From contig OY747702.1 in assembly GCA_963556495.2 (NCBI GenBank), forward strand, positions 26,837,403 to 26,901,402: a stretch of DNA of 64,000 bases, written 5' to 3'. This document shows, piece after piece, positions 12,604 to 24,742 of this stretch (the stretch's first letter is position 1; each line of letters starts with the position of its first letter). The notes beneath the pieces are model-generated. The model saw only the letters and a program-made list of their open reading frames with translations. It ran no database searches and had not been told where the DNA came from. The position numbers and the translations under genes were made by a program. The DNA comes from Valencia hispanica (taxonomy: Eukaryota > Chordata > Actinopteri > Cyprinodontiformes > Valenciidae).

Positions 12604-15470
12604 TAGGGATGCACTGATCCGACTTTTTCAGTCCCGATACCGATACCTGGGCTTTTTATATCTGTCGATACCCGATACCGATCCGATACCATTGTTGAAT
12701 TGACAATAAACTGCATACCTTCCACCTTATACCTTCCTTCCACCATGTAGAAGAAACTAAAGGCACCAAACTTTCCTAACTAAACATCACTTTCCTAACT
12801 AAGACAAAATAACAGATGTAATGTATTGAATACTTATTTATTTGTTATTTAAAGAACAATTGTGCATTCAAATCGAAAACAGAATGTATTCAAACTTCTT
12901 AAAATAATTTTAAATAAAAAGAAACAATAGAACCAAAATAGTGTATTGGTCAAACATACAATAGTAATCAAACAAGTTACCAAACATTGTAAACATATTA
13001 CGTGCAAAGTCCTGCAAGAATTAAAAATAAAAACAGCAGTTGAACCTGAGGAGGAACTAATAAAAAGTTGGTCAAACAACTTGGTCACACATACAAATAA
13101 CTAAACATTGTGAACATGTAGTGCAGTGTTACACCACGCGTGACCAATGAATGCTTACTTAATCAGCAATGGCAAATTCTTTCTCATGAAGACGAGCATT
13201 TCTGTTCTCTCTGCTGTAAGTCTGTTTCTCTTTTCATCCACAATGTTGGAAACTGTCCTGAACACTCTCTCGCTTTCTACACTAGTGCAGGGGGCACAGA
13301 GATATTTTGCAGCAGTGGTAGCAAGACAAGGTAATCGATATTTGTTGACTCCCCAGTGCTGGTATGGGTTGTCGGAGGCAGCAATGGTTTTCTCTGCAAG
13401 ACATCCATGCAGTTGGACTGCAGGACTCGAGCTGCTTGCTGCACTGGGATCTTCACACTCCTCCACAATTTTGTCAAACTCTTGCATAAAGCTGCTCTTA
13501 CTTGGTGCTGCTGCTGCTTCCACCCGAGGGACCTTTTGTTGTGGCTCTGCAGCCTCTGATGCTCCAGCTGTGCTGCTCCTCAAGTCTTCTAGTTCCCCTG
13601 TCAGTGCATCTTTTGCACTCTTTGCAGATTGTGCACTTGTAAAGTATCTGAAACAGAAATAAAACATAGATTAGGCTAAATATGAAAACTTAACACTACA
13701 ACTTGAGGCTGATTAAAGTAATATACAAATTAATATATATTTATTAATTTGTATAAACCATGTAAACAATGTGGGCCTATTTAATTTATGTTCTACATGT
13801 TTTAGAAATGTACAGCATGGCATTCTCATCAATTACAGTAGTAGTGTTACTGTGGAGAATAAAACAATCTATTAAAGATCTAATGTAATTAGTCAGTTTA
13901 CAATCTTACCTGTCTTTATATCTCAGGTCCAGCAGGGTGGCAAGTGCATATAGGGGTTCATCCTTCACTCTGTCGAAGCGTCTGTTGACAGCTTGAAGAA
14001 GGGCTTTTTTCATTTTTTTTGATGCCAGTATCTGCATCGCCTTCTTTAGCCAGGATGCGTTTGAGGAACGGTGACGGCTGGAATGACGTCAGAGGTGGAG
14101 GCAGTTGCTGAGCTTACTTTCCTTGTTAGCTCTTCAAATGGTCCTAGAACAATGCTCGTTTTTTTCTAGCAAAGCCCACTGGTTAGCGGTCAGTGTACTG
14201 GACAGGTCATTTTCAGCAATGTGAGCTCCGAGGACTCTCTTCTGCTCCAGAAGACTATATCAGAAGACTGTATCATCAAGTACGTACTATTCCACCATGT
14301 TTTGACGTCTTGTTGCAGGCGTTTAGGTTGCATTTGCATCTGGAGCTGGATATCTTGCAGCCGTGAATGTGCAAGTGGAGAATGTTTAAAATACCCCACA
14401 ATTTGTCTACCGATTGCAATGGCATCGCTCACACTCCGTTGTGACAGTAGTCCCTCGTTGACTACAAGCTGCAATGTGTGAGCAAAGCAGCCTAAGCTCC
14501 GCACGCCCATGTTGTCCATGGCCTTTTTCATATTACTCGCATCGTCCCTAAGTATGACGTGCACTTTATTCAAAGGAATGTGCCACTGGTCAAGCATCTC
14601 CTTAATTGCAGCCAAAATGGTATCGCTGGTGTGTGAACCATGGAAGTTTTTAGCCTGAAGCATTGCACCGCACGGTGTATAGCTCATGTCCAACCAGTGG
14701 ACAGTTGAGCTTAAAAGCGACATTGGACACACAGCAGAGCTCCATCTATCTGTAGTGTAGCTCATTGACTTTACACCTTTAATCTCTTTTGAGATGTGTT
14801 TGCACACTTTTTTGTATAGTTCTGGCAGTGCGGTCTCGGAAAAATACTTGCGTGATGGAAGAGAGTACCTGGGCTCCAAGTATTCCAGTAGGCGACGGAA
14901 GCCCTCATCTTCAACAACTGACATCGGTTGAGCATCTAAAACAATGAATTCTAAAACTTTCTGTGTTATTGCCAAGGCTTTCAAGCTTTCTGTCGGAAAC
15001 TTTTCATGTCGTTGAAGTGCATCTGCCAAAGTTAGTTGCTGGACTGTATTGTCTCCTTTTCCTTTTGTTTTGTTGAGCTGCAGGAATTCGGAGTGCTCCT
15101 TAGCATGGTTCTTTTGGATGTGCTTGATTAAATTTGTAGTATTGTACGTTGCAGTCTTACCACCACCCCTCGAAACATTTCCTTTGCAGAGATTGCACGC
15201 AGCCGTTGAACAAGTTGGCGTGGCAAGAGTGAAATATTTCCACACAGCTGACTCTTTGGCTCGCTCCATGTTATTTAAATGCTCCAACTTGCTCCAGCAG
15301 GCGACACACGTGCTGCTAACTAATGACGTAAGATCTGCTGCGACGAGGAAAAAAGAAAAAGAAAAAACTGATCGGCCAGTGGATCTGTTAATTTTTCCGA
15401 TCCCCGATCCAGCTATTTTGTCAGTATCGGGGCCCATATCCGATCCTAATATCGGATCGGTGAACCCCTA
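12604..15470 (-). mobile_element. hAT DNA transposon with terminal repeats and 8-bp target duplication
   Basis: The left end reads TAGGGATGCACTGATCCGA and the right end, in reverse complement, TAGGGGTTCACCGATCCGA. These are terminal inverted repeats with a few mismatches. The 8-bp sequence GCAGGATC flanks both ends exactly (12596-12603 and 15471-15478), the target-duplication length expected of hAT elements. Subterminal regions on both sides carry repeated CCGATACCGAT-type words. The interior holds a minus-strand transposase remnant. The element is structurally whole at about 2.87 kb but its gene is damaged. Confidence 0.9.
13155..15269 (-). pseudogene. hAT transposase with BED finger and dimerisation domain, disrupted
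   Basis: The likely start is at 15269 (MERAKESAVWKYFTL). An N-terminal BED-type zinc finger follows: CNLCKGNVSRGGG with a later HIQKNH. The catalytic core region includes YTTDRWSS, DDASNMKKAMDNMGVRSLGC and FAHTLQLVVNEGLL. The frame breaks near 14200-14290; fragments such as VNRRFDRVKDEPLYALATLL and DLRYKD appear in other frames to about 13920. A likely intron (donor cag/gtaaga near 13910, acceptor before 13650) leads to the last exon, with the hAT C-terminal dimerisation signature QHWGVNKYRLPCLATTAAKY and SVESERVFRTVSNIVDEKRN. The frameshifts and stops in the middle indicate an inactive copy. Confidence 0.8.
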
Positions 15471-15478
15471 GCAGGATC

Positions 15479-17310
15479 CCAACACCACTCTCAAGCCCCA
15501 CAGCCCCTAAACATGAGGCTATTTCCATATTGTTAGTACCGAGTCCACCAGCGCTCCCTGGTGTATGGCGTGGGCAATGCCTATGCCATAAGTCACAAAA
15601 CGTTCTTGACTGTGGTACAAATGGAGCAAACGGAGGAGCGTGGGGAAAAAGGTGTGGCTTGTAAAGCAGTTTTTGTGGCTTGCATCAGCCATTTTGTGCA
15701 GTTACATTCACTGATTTGTGTCTGTGAGCAACAAAGGAGTATACACAGGTTATTTCTTTTACACACAGGTATGTGGATGGCTTTTGCAACAAATGTTTTG
15801 GATCAATTGGGGCGAAACTGTAAATGTAAGATTTTTTTAAAGTGTGACTCAAAGAATGTAAATTGTGCATTGCATTTAAGGAATTGAAAAGGTGTCACTG
15901 TTTTGTTCTTGTGAAAGACTGAAAAAAAATCTACTATTACAAAACTGCTACAAAAATTTCCTGACTTCAACTTCCCAGTTACAAGACACAAATAATTTTG
16001 CACCAAAAATACCTTCATAATCATGGCATAGGTAATTATTGCAGTATCTCTAAAAACCTCTGGAAATGTAATTTTTAATTTGGTTTTATTTTTGATTGGT
16101 TGAAAAGAAAATTGCACTTGATGAATGAATTATTAATTTATATAAATTAATCATTTATATTATAATTTATATGTTGGTTATTAGTCCTCGAGGCAGCTGT
16201 TCGGAGTTTGATAACCTGGAACCTATCTGCTTCTCTTTACCCTTTTTCTCTGCCAATTTTATGTCTATCTACTGTAAATACAGGCCACTTTAAAATAAAT
16301 TCACATTTCTTTTCATAAAATGTGTTGGTTATTATTTCTGAACATATCTTTTGACACTTTGTATTCTGCTACAGCTTTTCAAAGGTTAAAGCACACAGTG
16401 TGACTTCTGCCCATTCTTCACACTATTTATATAGATTAGTGGTCCCCAACTCCAGTCCGTTATAGTATTGTCCTATTAAATCTTAGAGACACTCCTGGAG
16501 TCGGACAGCCCTAATGGTAAAGATGATCATGAATCTATTCTTCTCACCCCACAGATTTTCTCCAGTATTTCGGTCCAAGTACTGAGATGGGAAGGGAAAA
16601 AATCACAGATATGTCTCTTGAATTAATCCTGGGTTAACTTGACCATATGTTTGCAATAACCATCAGGAAGTCTCAATGTTGCTTCATGTCAAACCTACTA
16701 GAAGTATGTAAATGACATCTAATGGTTGCTTAGAAAGTGAGGCCACCCTGTAGCTTTTTACATCCCTAACTGTACTCGGCATTTTATGTGATGGCAACAA
16801 GAACTTGGATCCTTGTTCAGCCTTGTGTATGAGAATGAAAGCTTTTTAAAACTAATTGATGCTCATCTAACAACTGTAGATATGTGCAGGTCTGGATGGA
16901 AAATGCTAACTCTACTGTAACAACAAATTACTTAAAGAGCCTACATAGCTAAAGGTTAAGTACAATTTGTAGAAGTGTGTCTGTTCCACTCATTTAGTGA
17001 TTTATTGGGGTCCTAAGTATGGCACTGATAATAAAATAAAAGTTTCTGAAAATGAAAATTTTTCCCACTGTATAAAAAAGGTACTAAAGATAGAGAAGAA
17101 ACTCTTGCATGCAAATTAGACACCTTTAAGTGGAAAACTCTATTTCCTGCATATTTTTTAAAGCTTAAATATGTTCTCTCTGGCCTAAAGTCATCAACTC
17201 ATCAACAAATTCATAGTGTAAGTAAAGCAATGACTGGTTGTGGTTAAAGAATGCCATACTGTTGTGTGTTTGTATGTATAACGAATAATATCTGCCAAGC
17301 TGTAATTTCC
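15479..17310. other. No gene seen
   Basis: AT-rich sequence between the hAT element and the 3-prime end of the GATD3-like gene. Small open frames at 15561-15887 and 15803-16117 carry no recognisable motif. An AT-rich imperfect palindrome lies near 16120-16175. Confidence 0.4.
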
Positions 17311-17317
17311 AGAACAT

Positions 17318-17323
17318 TTTATT
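17318..17323 (-). terminator. Polyadenylation signal of the GATD3-like gene
   Basis: AATAAA on the minus strand, about 110 bases beyond the stop codon of the GATD3-like gene. It would give a short 3-prime UTR. Confidence 0.6.
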
Positions 17324-17433
17324 GAAAATATCTCTCATTCTGATATTTAATTTTAGTTTCTGAAGAAGTGTGACAATATCTCTCAGTATTTAGAGGAGAA
17401 AATAGATAGATCTGATAACCCCCAACAATCCTT

Positions 17434-18402
17434 TTAGGCCAATTTCAGTGTTTCTTGAACCATGATGCCGACTCCATCAAAAACTTTGTGAATAGGAGCA
17501 TTGCACATGAAGGCACAGGTGGTGACCAGTTTGTTTTTGACATCAACGTGAGCTTCATCCACCTCTTTGTTCACGTGTTTGCAGCCCATTTCCTTCATAG
17601 CTCCAGCTGTCTGAGCATACGGCCACCTGAAGATAAAACATGAAAAAACAAGGGAATTCTCACACAGTCTCCTAAACTAAAACATGCCTTTTTCTAGATT
17701 AAACAGAGTTTTACACACTTGTCACATTCTTTGTCCTGCCCCACGGTGAGCTCACAGCCGGGCAGCAGCTTCGCAGCCAGGACAGGGGAAATGCAGCACA
17801 TGCCCAGAGGTTTTCCAGCTTTGTGGAAATCCTTGATGAGCTTCTCTAGATGTGGCTGGATGGTGCAGTTCTTGTTCTTCACAGCCCAGTCGCTCAGGTT
17901 CTTAGCCACACCAAACCCTCCTGATGGAGAACATAAGGATTTGTTCAGAAACTAACATTAAACAGGAGTTTCACACATCTCCCTCTGGGTTTATAAAAAG
18001 TCATCTCACCTGGAATGATGGCAGCATCAAACGCTGAGACGTCCAGCTTGGCCAGATCTTTCACGTCACCCCTGGCGATACGAGCGCTTTCCTGCAGGAT
18101 GTTCCTCTTCTCCTCTGTAGGTTTCCCCTCACAGTGGTTCACAACATGCATCTGATCTCCATCTGGAGCAAACATCTCCACCTGATAACAAACAACCAAT
18201 ATGGTAATTTAAAAAAACACACACATTAACTCCTGCCGGTTTCCTATCAACATGATTTGACAAATTTGACAATTTGACCATTTTTGCCACTTACTTTTGC
18301 TCCAGCACGACTCAGATGGACCAGGACAGCCGAGGCCTCATGGATCTCTGTGCCGTCATAGACTCCACAGCCTGACAGAATAACTGCAACACGCTTCACC
18401 AT
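17434..18402 (-). CDS. GATD3/ES1-like protein of the DJ-1/PfpI (class I glutamine amidotransferase-like) superfamily
   Basis: Four coding exons: 18295-18402, 18010-18181, 17719-17920 and 17434-17626. All have GT-AG junctions and consistent phases, giving 224 residues. The protein starts [20 protein letters not shown], includes [43 protein letters not shown] and [20 protein letters not shown] (the Cys is the nucleophile-elbow position of the superfamily), and ends [18 protein letters not shown]. This is the order and wording of the ES1/GATD3 family. Human GATD3 is mitochondrial and begins with a transit peptide. This protein starts directly at the beta-strand of the fold, so a cytosolic location is likely. 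The enzymatic role of the family is poorly defined. A non-coding first exon near 19581-19650 splices to the ATG exon (acceptor just upstream of 18407), and that intron carries a Tc1 fragment. It is divergent to gene A. Confidence 0.9.
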
Positions 18403-18589
18403 GATTACTGAAAAACACAAAAACCATGTTCATCTGGTCAAAAGGAGACTCTTTAGGACAGTGTCTCCGAAGTTCAGCTAAAGCCTGTTAATCAGCCATG
18501 AATTTAAAGCAGGTGTGTTGAAGCAGGCAAACACCTAAAACATGGAGTGTGCCTTTAGGGGCAGGTTTGAAAAACACTAATTTGATATA

Positions 18590-19370
18590 CACTCACTGGC
18601 CACTTTATTAGGTACACCTTGCTAGTACCGGGTTGGACCCCCTTTTGCCCTCAGAACTGGCTTAACCCTTCGTGGTATAGATTCAACAAGGTACTGGAAA
18701 CATTCCTCAGAAATTTTGGTCCACGTTGACATGATAGCATCACGCAGTTACTGCAGATTTGTCAGCTGCACATCCATGAAGTGAACCTCCCATTCCACCA
18801 CATCCCAAAGGTGCTCTATTGGATTGAGATCTGGTGATTGTGAAGGCCATTTGAGTACACTGAACTGATTGTCATCTTCAACAAACTAGTCTGAGATGAT
18901 TCGAGCTTTATGACATGGCGCATTATCCTGCTGGAAGTAGCCATCAGAAGAAAGACACACTGTGGTCATATAGGGATGAACATGGTCAACAATACTCAGG
19001 TAGGCTGTGGCGTTGCAACGATGCTCAATTGGTACTAAGGGGTCCAAAGTGTGCCAAGAAAATGTCCCCCACACCATTACACCACCACCAGCAGCCTGAA
19101 CTGTTGATACAAGGCAGGATGGAGCCATGGTTCGGTGTTGTTGACGCCAAATTATGATCCTACCATCCGAATGTCGCAGCAGAAATCGAGACTCATCAGA
19201 CCAGGCAACATTTTTCCAATCTTCTATTGTCCAATGTCTGGGGGTGTCCTGAGCAGGCTCGAAAAGAAGACGGACTTCTGAAGACTGCTCCCCCACACAG
19301 AATCTTCAAGCCTCCATCAGTGCATCCTTCCAGATACACCATCAGTTTTTTTTCCCCTGATCTTTCATTA
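18590..19370 (-). mobile_element. Truncated Tc1/mariner transposon in intron 1 of the GATD3-like gene
   Basis: One end at about 18590 reads cactcactggccactttatt on the plus strand, a terminal sequence typical of a common fish Tc1-like family. The minus strand encodes transposase pieces: VAWSDESRFLLRHSDGR, GGGVMVWGTFSWH and GYFQQDNAPCHKARIISD. Beyond 18886 another stretch carries IEHLWDVVEWEV, the third acidic site of the DDE triad. Frame breaks near 18890 and in the tail, and loss of the N-terminal DNA-binding half and the other end, show an inactive 5-prime-truncated copy. Confidence 0.8.
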
Positions 19371-19580
19371 AACTAAAATACAAATAAATATTTAAAACAA
19401 GTGTTACTTGTTTGGCAATCCAGGTTGTTTTATTTTAACCCACTATTTGGTAGGCTAGTCATAACGTTATAGTTGTTTGTGGTTAAAACCCTAACAGAGA
19501 CAGACTAACACAAATCTGTTCCGTTATTAACATTTTAACAGACATTAAAGGCAAACAGATCAACAGAATGAATTACTTAC

Positions 19581-19683
19581 CTTATTCAGTTTTTGTGGTA
19601 TTTCTTCTGTTGTTGACAACGTGTGTAGCAGAGCTCTTTAGTGGAGGTTTGAAAACTGAGCTACGAACAGTGAGGTTTTATAG
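19581..19683 (-). promoter_or_regulatory. TATA promoter and non-coding first exon of the GATD3-like gene
   Basis: On the minus strand a good TATA box (gctataaaacc, TATAAAA at 19677-19683) lies about 30 bases upstream of a presumed start near 19650. The first exon would end at 19581 with the donor gtaagt (19575-19580), and it joins the ATG exon at 18407. A strong TATA promoter suits an inducible or tissue-specific gene; the inducibility is inference. Confidence 0.6.
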
Positions 19684-19957
19684 CCCTCTCCTGCCCTGTC
19701 GTGCTCCTCCCACCAACCAGTAGTATCAGTCATCAGAGACGTTGAAGTTAGCAGAAGGCGTTAAATAGTTATCTGGGAGATAAAATGCAGAATCATTGCT
19801 CTCCGTGACATTTATAAACTCCCAGTTTTGGTGACGATATGAAGAGGCGTTTAATCGCATACAATCATGACGCACGGGTTCAGTAAAGTCACAAAGCATA
19901 AAAACGGAAATGAATCAAGTTTAGTTACGACACTACAAACTTACAAAAGTTCCGTAC

Positions 19958-19958
<1 letters not shown>

Positions 19959-19994
<36 letters not shown>

Positions 19995-20135
19995 TACTAT
20001 TATTGTTATTATTATTATTCATACAGAGCCATCCAAATATCTGTACCCGTCCATTAATGATTAATAAAAATCATCATTATTATTATGCCCTGCGATGAAC
20101 TGGCGACCTGTCCAGGGTGTACCCCGCATATCGCC
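19959..20135. repeat. (TAA)n microsatellite and short mid-repetitive fragment in the divergent promoter
   Basis: A (TAA)n tract runs at about 19959-19994, followed by an ATT-rich mirror tract. At about 20088-20135 the sequence tgcgatgaactggcgacctg and on resembles a mid-repetitive fragment that I recall as common in fish genomes. Both lie between the GATD3-like and gene A start sites. Confidence 0.5.
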
Positions 20136-20262
20136 CCGTTACTGCTTATTTTTCAGGAAAACTAGGTGAGCTGAAATTGGAAAACAACCTTGTCATCCAA
20201 TCGCTTACAGTGGGCTGTGCTATTTCTCTGCTCTACCCTTTTGCTCGTCCTATTTGTTTACG

Positions 20263-20282
20263 TGACTCACAAGCGTATAAAA
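20263..20282 (+). promoter_or_regulatory. AP-1-like site and TATA box of gene A
   Basis: TGACTCA (20263-20269) matches the AP-1 consensus and lies seven bases before TATAAAA (20276-20282). The TATA box is about 40 bases upstream of the gene A start codon at 20320, so the 5-prime UTR would be very short. A CCAAT motif lies near 20199. Confidence 0.6.
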
Positions 20283-20319
20283 GTCTCTCTCACATCGTCA
20301 GAACAGCACTACAGCTGCT

Positions 20320-23300
20320 ATGGCTCAGTCCAACTCAATTTATGTGTCTGTCGGCATCCTGGGCATTTTAGGAGGTAAGTTTTCAATTTTACATCATGAT
20401 TAGACTATTAATCCCCATGTTGGTGCTGTTGGGATTTTTTCTTGTTTAGGTATTTTAGGTAAGGTATTTCATATGTCTTTTAAACTAAGCAACCTGTGTC
20501 CATTCGGATGTTGATACACCATTGCCTTTTGTGCATAAGGAATTTCCAATCGCTTACCCTACGCTTACCCACGCTTGCCATTTAACTGTTTTTATTTTTC
20601 TCTTTCTTCTCCTTTGGGGTTTGAAACCCTCCAAAATTTCTGATTTTGTTGTTTTCAACTCAGCGAAGATAGTTTTTACTGAAAATTTAAATGATGAGAA
20701 TGAATCTGTGTCTTTTGATACTTTGAATTGGCTTTCCGATAAAGACTTCAAAAGCTAAAACTGGGGTCAAAAGTTTAAAAGATTAGTTAACATTTCTTAT
20801 GTAGGCTATTGTAAGAACGTAGATTGAGAATTAGATTTATTACATAAAAAAATTATATTTTTATGTTCATTTTTAAAATAATCTTTTTGAGAGTTCAAAT
20901 GACCCTCGAGGAGAAACAAAAGAAAATGCCCCCAAGGATTGATTGTCTGAATTTTCTTTCTTTCTTTATATCTCTGTGATTAGATGTTAGATGTTAAATT
21001 ATCTTTAAAAACTTTATATTTCAAAGTTTGTTTATCACATAGCTATACTAATAATTATATAATTTAAATGCATATTATAATGCATATTAATGCATATTTT
21101 GTGAATATATAACAAAAAGTTGTCATAATAATTTAATGGGGCAAGAAAGCATTTGTCATAAATCCATACATCCATCCATCCATCCATCCATCCATCCATC
21201 CATCCAGGCGGTGTACACCTTAGACAGGTCTCCAGTCCTTTTTCACCAGAAATAAATGTTCTAAATTATAAAATGACTTTGTTTAAACTTTGTTACTTTG
21301 TTTACTGGTAAAGTTTGCGCAAATATCACATATTAAATGACATGCTTTCTTGCTTTTCATGTTTTTATCAGCCTGAATATTAAAAACACTGGAGATAAAA
21401 GTGTGTCACTTTAAATTCATGATAAAAAAGTATTTATTTATATATAATAAATATAAAACATTTCAATTATGTTATTGCCACGTAGTTCTATTTAAAGATT
21501 GTGGACATCAAAACTTTTACTGTAATGGTTGGCAAGCCTTTGTCAGAACAGAAGAACAAGTTTTTTAATTTCATTTTAATTACGGGTTTTCTTTAGATTA
21601 AATTAGGTCCTGGTAATAATTATTTACTTGACTTTCAGGTTCACTCCTGATGCTGGTAAACAGCTATGCCAGCTCTCCTGAAAAAGACTTCATTCCCCAC
21701 ACTGCACTGGGGATTTTACTTCTCTTCATTGCAGCCTTGTTAGCTTACACAGGTTTGTTTTTAATATATTTCACCTAACAAATTTGAATTTCTTGCCTGT
21801 TTCCAGACTCGTGACCTTGTCTTCTCTCTTTCCAGGTGTACGTCACAGTCTGTCTCACTCCCAGCTGTTTTCCACTCTGTGTCTGACCATCTCTGCTCTA
21901 TGGTGCGGGTCAGGTCTGGTATATATCCTGAGAGGACAGAGTGTGCTGCCGCTCTTAGAACTGAAGTCATCTCTGATCCCTGGGCTGGCAGCATTTACCA
22001 TAGCCCTGTTCATCATAAGCATTTCAGCCCTCTTTGTGAATAACCCAGTTCTGCTGGTCATAGCTATCAGCATTTCCTTAGCATGTGCCCATCAAATCGC
22101 TGGTCTATCAGATTCAGGGTTTGGTCAGTCTGCCACAGCTGCAAACTACCTCCTTGTTTGTCTTGTTTGTGGCTATTTTGGATTTGGGCGTCTGCTATAC
22201 ACCATCACAGAGGGTAAAGTGAAACCTCCAGGTATAGACATGAAACAGAAATTTGAGCTAAAAACAGAGCAGAACCAGAGCTGTAGTGATGCAGTTAGTA
22301 TAGGTTTGGTGATGAACTTGTTATCTGCCTCTGTATTAGCGTGCCCCCTGCTAGGTGTGGTTCCCCAACTCTCTGTTGGTCATGTCCCCTGGCTTTGGAC
22401 AGCTGGAGTCTTCCAGCTTGGCATGTGTGTCCTCTTTTACCGAGCCATGGACACACTAGCTGCAACTTTCTATGGGTTTACATCCCTACTGAAATTTGCT
22501 GAGGGTTACAGTGCTCTGTTATCTTTGTACTCCATTCAGCCTTTCTCACCTGTTCCCTTCCCTGTTGTCTTTGCAGTTCTTTTCTCCGTCCTGGCGCTGT
22601 TCAGTTGTCAGAAGAGTCTGTTGGATGGCTTCTACCAGTTATTCTTTGTAGCCTATTGTATTTCCATTGCAGCCCAGCCTCAAGGCTTCTTCCAAGGAGG
22701 CACTCAGGGTGTACAGGGAGCTATATTTGTAGCTACTGCTGGGATGCTTTTTGTTACTACATTCAACATGGTCTCCAGTACCAGAATTTCTACTGGGCAG
22801 GGCCACTTCAAAGCTTTAGTAACCAGGATGGGCAGTCTTACTCTCAGGGCTCTTGATAAAGAACGACATACACCTCACCTGGGCTACTCCAAATATGCCG
22901 ATGCAGAAGTTTTGGGCCACGCTTGCAATGTTCTGGCTGCTTTTGCCATCACAGCCATGGTTGGGGACAGGAACCCTCTGGCTGTGCTGGTTCTGCCTTG
23001 GGCAGTGATGGCAGGTGGAGTGTTGCAGCTCCTGTGTGGTTCAGTGGCGTTTGCTCGGGGTAAAACCCTTGAGAGCACTGCGTTTATTCTCTACGGGTTG
23101 ATGTGGACAATATGGGGGTTGACACGATTCGGTGGTCTTTACGGTGAGACTAGAAGCTTTAACGTTGCTGTTGGGATCATTGGCTTCATGTTATTTAACT
23201 TTCTGGTGACAGTTGCAGCAATATTTCTTAATGTTGCCTGGTTTGTCTACGCATTTACCTTCCAGCTCATCCTCATCAGCTTTCTGCTGGATGGAATAGG

Positions 23301-24742
23301 TGTATTGCCTTATGGTTACGATATTGGCGTCACAATAATTTTTGGTCTTGTCAGTTTTTACTGTTTCCTGGCGCACATTTTTAACAGCACCTTCCAGTCT
23401 CCACAAATCCCCTTAGGAAGACCGTTAGTGAAGCTGGCTGGGGTCGGAGGAGGGGAAGGGGTCTGTCCACATGTGCCAGCTCGCAAAGCAACATCAGTCC
23501 AGCAGATTGCGGGTAAGAAATAAAAGATAATGTTGATAGTTTTTAGCTTAATCTGTTAATTAATATGAATCAACTGAGCTCAGTTTTTTCTTCTGCTCTG
23601 TATTTTTGTGATGTAGAAATCATGAAAAATGGAGGCATATGTGGAATGCCAACTGACACAGTCTACGTGCTGGTAGCTGCCTGCAACAGGCCGGATGCAG
23701 TGATCAAAGCTTACAAGTATGTTTCATTGTTGTGAAGCTGTCTCTGAGCGTCAAAGTTTTCTGATTTCTTCTCACTAATCATTGATTTCTTTGCCTTCAG
23801 GGTTAAGAAGCAGGCTCAGGACCGACCTATGTCTATGTGGATCTCTTCTATCAAGCAGCTGGAGCCTGTTAGAGACCTGCTGAGTCCTCTGCTCCTGGAC
23901 TTCATGGAGGCTGCATGGCCTTCTTCTATCAGCATGGTCATCCCCAGAGGTGAGGGATTTCTTATTTTCTGGTCAAACTCAATGTACATTCACGGTGGCA
24001 TAATGTACTTAGTTGAATATTAAATGGGTTTTGTTGGCTGACTCTGACAGGCCCGTGGTTGGACATATTTGGTTTGGGAGATGCTGCCATACACATTGGG
24101 ACTCCACAAAGCATTGCCATTAGAAGCCCAGACTGTGCAGTTGCCACACATCTTATTAATCTGGTAAAGTCCAAGATTATGGATCAAATCCCACGTGATT
24201 TTAAATAAAAATAATCTTAAATTCTGATTAGGGATTGACCATGTTCTATTTCTGAAAGGTGGGTCCAATCGCAGTAACCTCAGCTAACCCCACAGGTGAG
24301 GCGGACACAACTCACCATAACCAAGTTTATGCCAAACTGGGAAAAAAGGTCAGAACCATGATTTAGTATTGAGAAGTTCAGCAGAAAAGAACAATTTTAT
24401 TTTTTCTGTACTAAATATGTGTTTTGTTGGTTAGGTGGAAGGGGTGTTGTGTGATGGACCCTCCCCAGAGAATATTGCATCTACTGTAGTTGACTGCACC
24501 AAGATTGAAACTGGACAAATTGGTTTCTTTAGAGTGGGCCTCATTCCAAAGTCAAAGGTAGTAAAGATACCATTGCTCATGTTCTCTCCTTGTAGATAAA
24601 CTATTTTTATTTTACTGTTTATCTAATGTTGATGCTTTCCATTTTTCCTGCTCTTAAGGTTCTTCAGATATTTGATGAAGTTCGAAATCGCCACAAAAAA
24701 GGGTATACCAATCCAGGATTTGAACATGACTTATGCCTCTAG
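20320..24742 (+). CDS. Gene A: polytopic AceTr-like membrane protein fused to a C-terminal YrdC domain
   Basis: Nine exons: 20320-20374, 21639-21752, 21836-23512, 23617-23716, 23801-23949, 24051-24163, 24259-24348, 24435-24557 and 24659-24742. All junctions are GT-AG with consistent phase, giving 834 residues. Residues 1 to about 590 are mostly hydrophobic helices arranged as roughly three units. Units 2 and 3 show the AceTr-like Gly/Gln...Phe/Arg...TAF motif (FQLGMCVLFYRAMDTLAATF; GGVLQLLCGSVAFARGKTLE), and unit 3 ends in PLGRPL. YrdC spans about 616-834: GMPTDTVY (625-632), TSAN (743-746), and the STVVDCT and GQIGFFRVG tail. At the KxR catalytic site of YrdC/Sua5 enzymes this protein reads K651-K652-Q653, so the Arg is lost. 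YrdC enzymes make threonylcarbamoyl-AMP for tRNA; whether this domain does is unknown. Paralog of gene B, head-to-head with the GATD3-like gene. Confidence 0.85.
21170..21205. repeat. (ATCC)n microsatellite in gene A intron 1
   Basis: About nine tandem ATCC units lie in the 1.26-kb first intron of gene A. Confidence 0.9.

Noticed and set aside
17434..18402. Assignment of the DJ-1-superfamily gene as park7
   Set aside because: Motifs ([37 protein letters not shown]) match the ES1/GATD3 family rather than PARK7.
22884..23406. Minus-strand open frames across gene A exon 3
   Set aside because: Shadows of the long coding exon on the plus strand.
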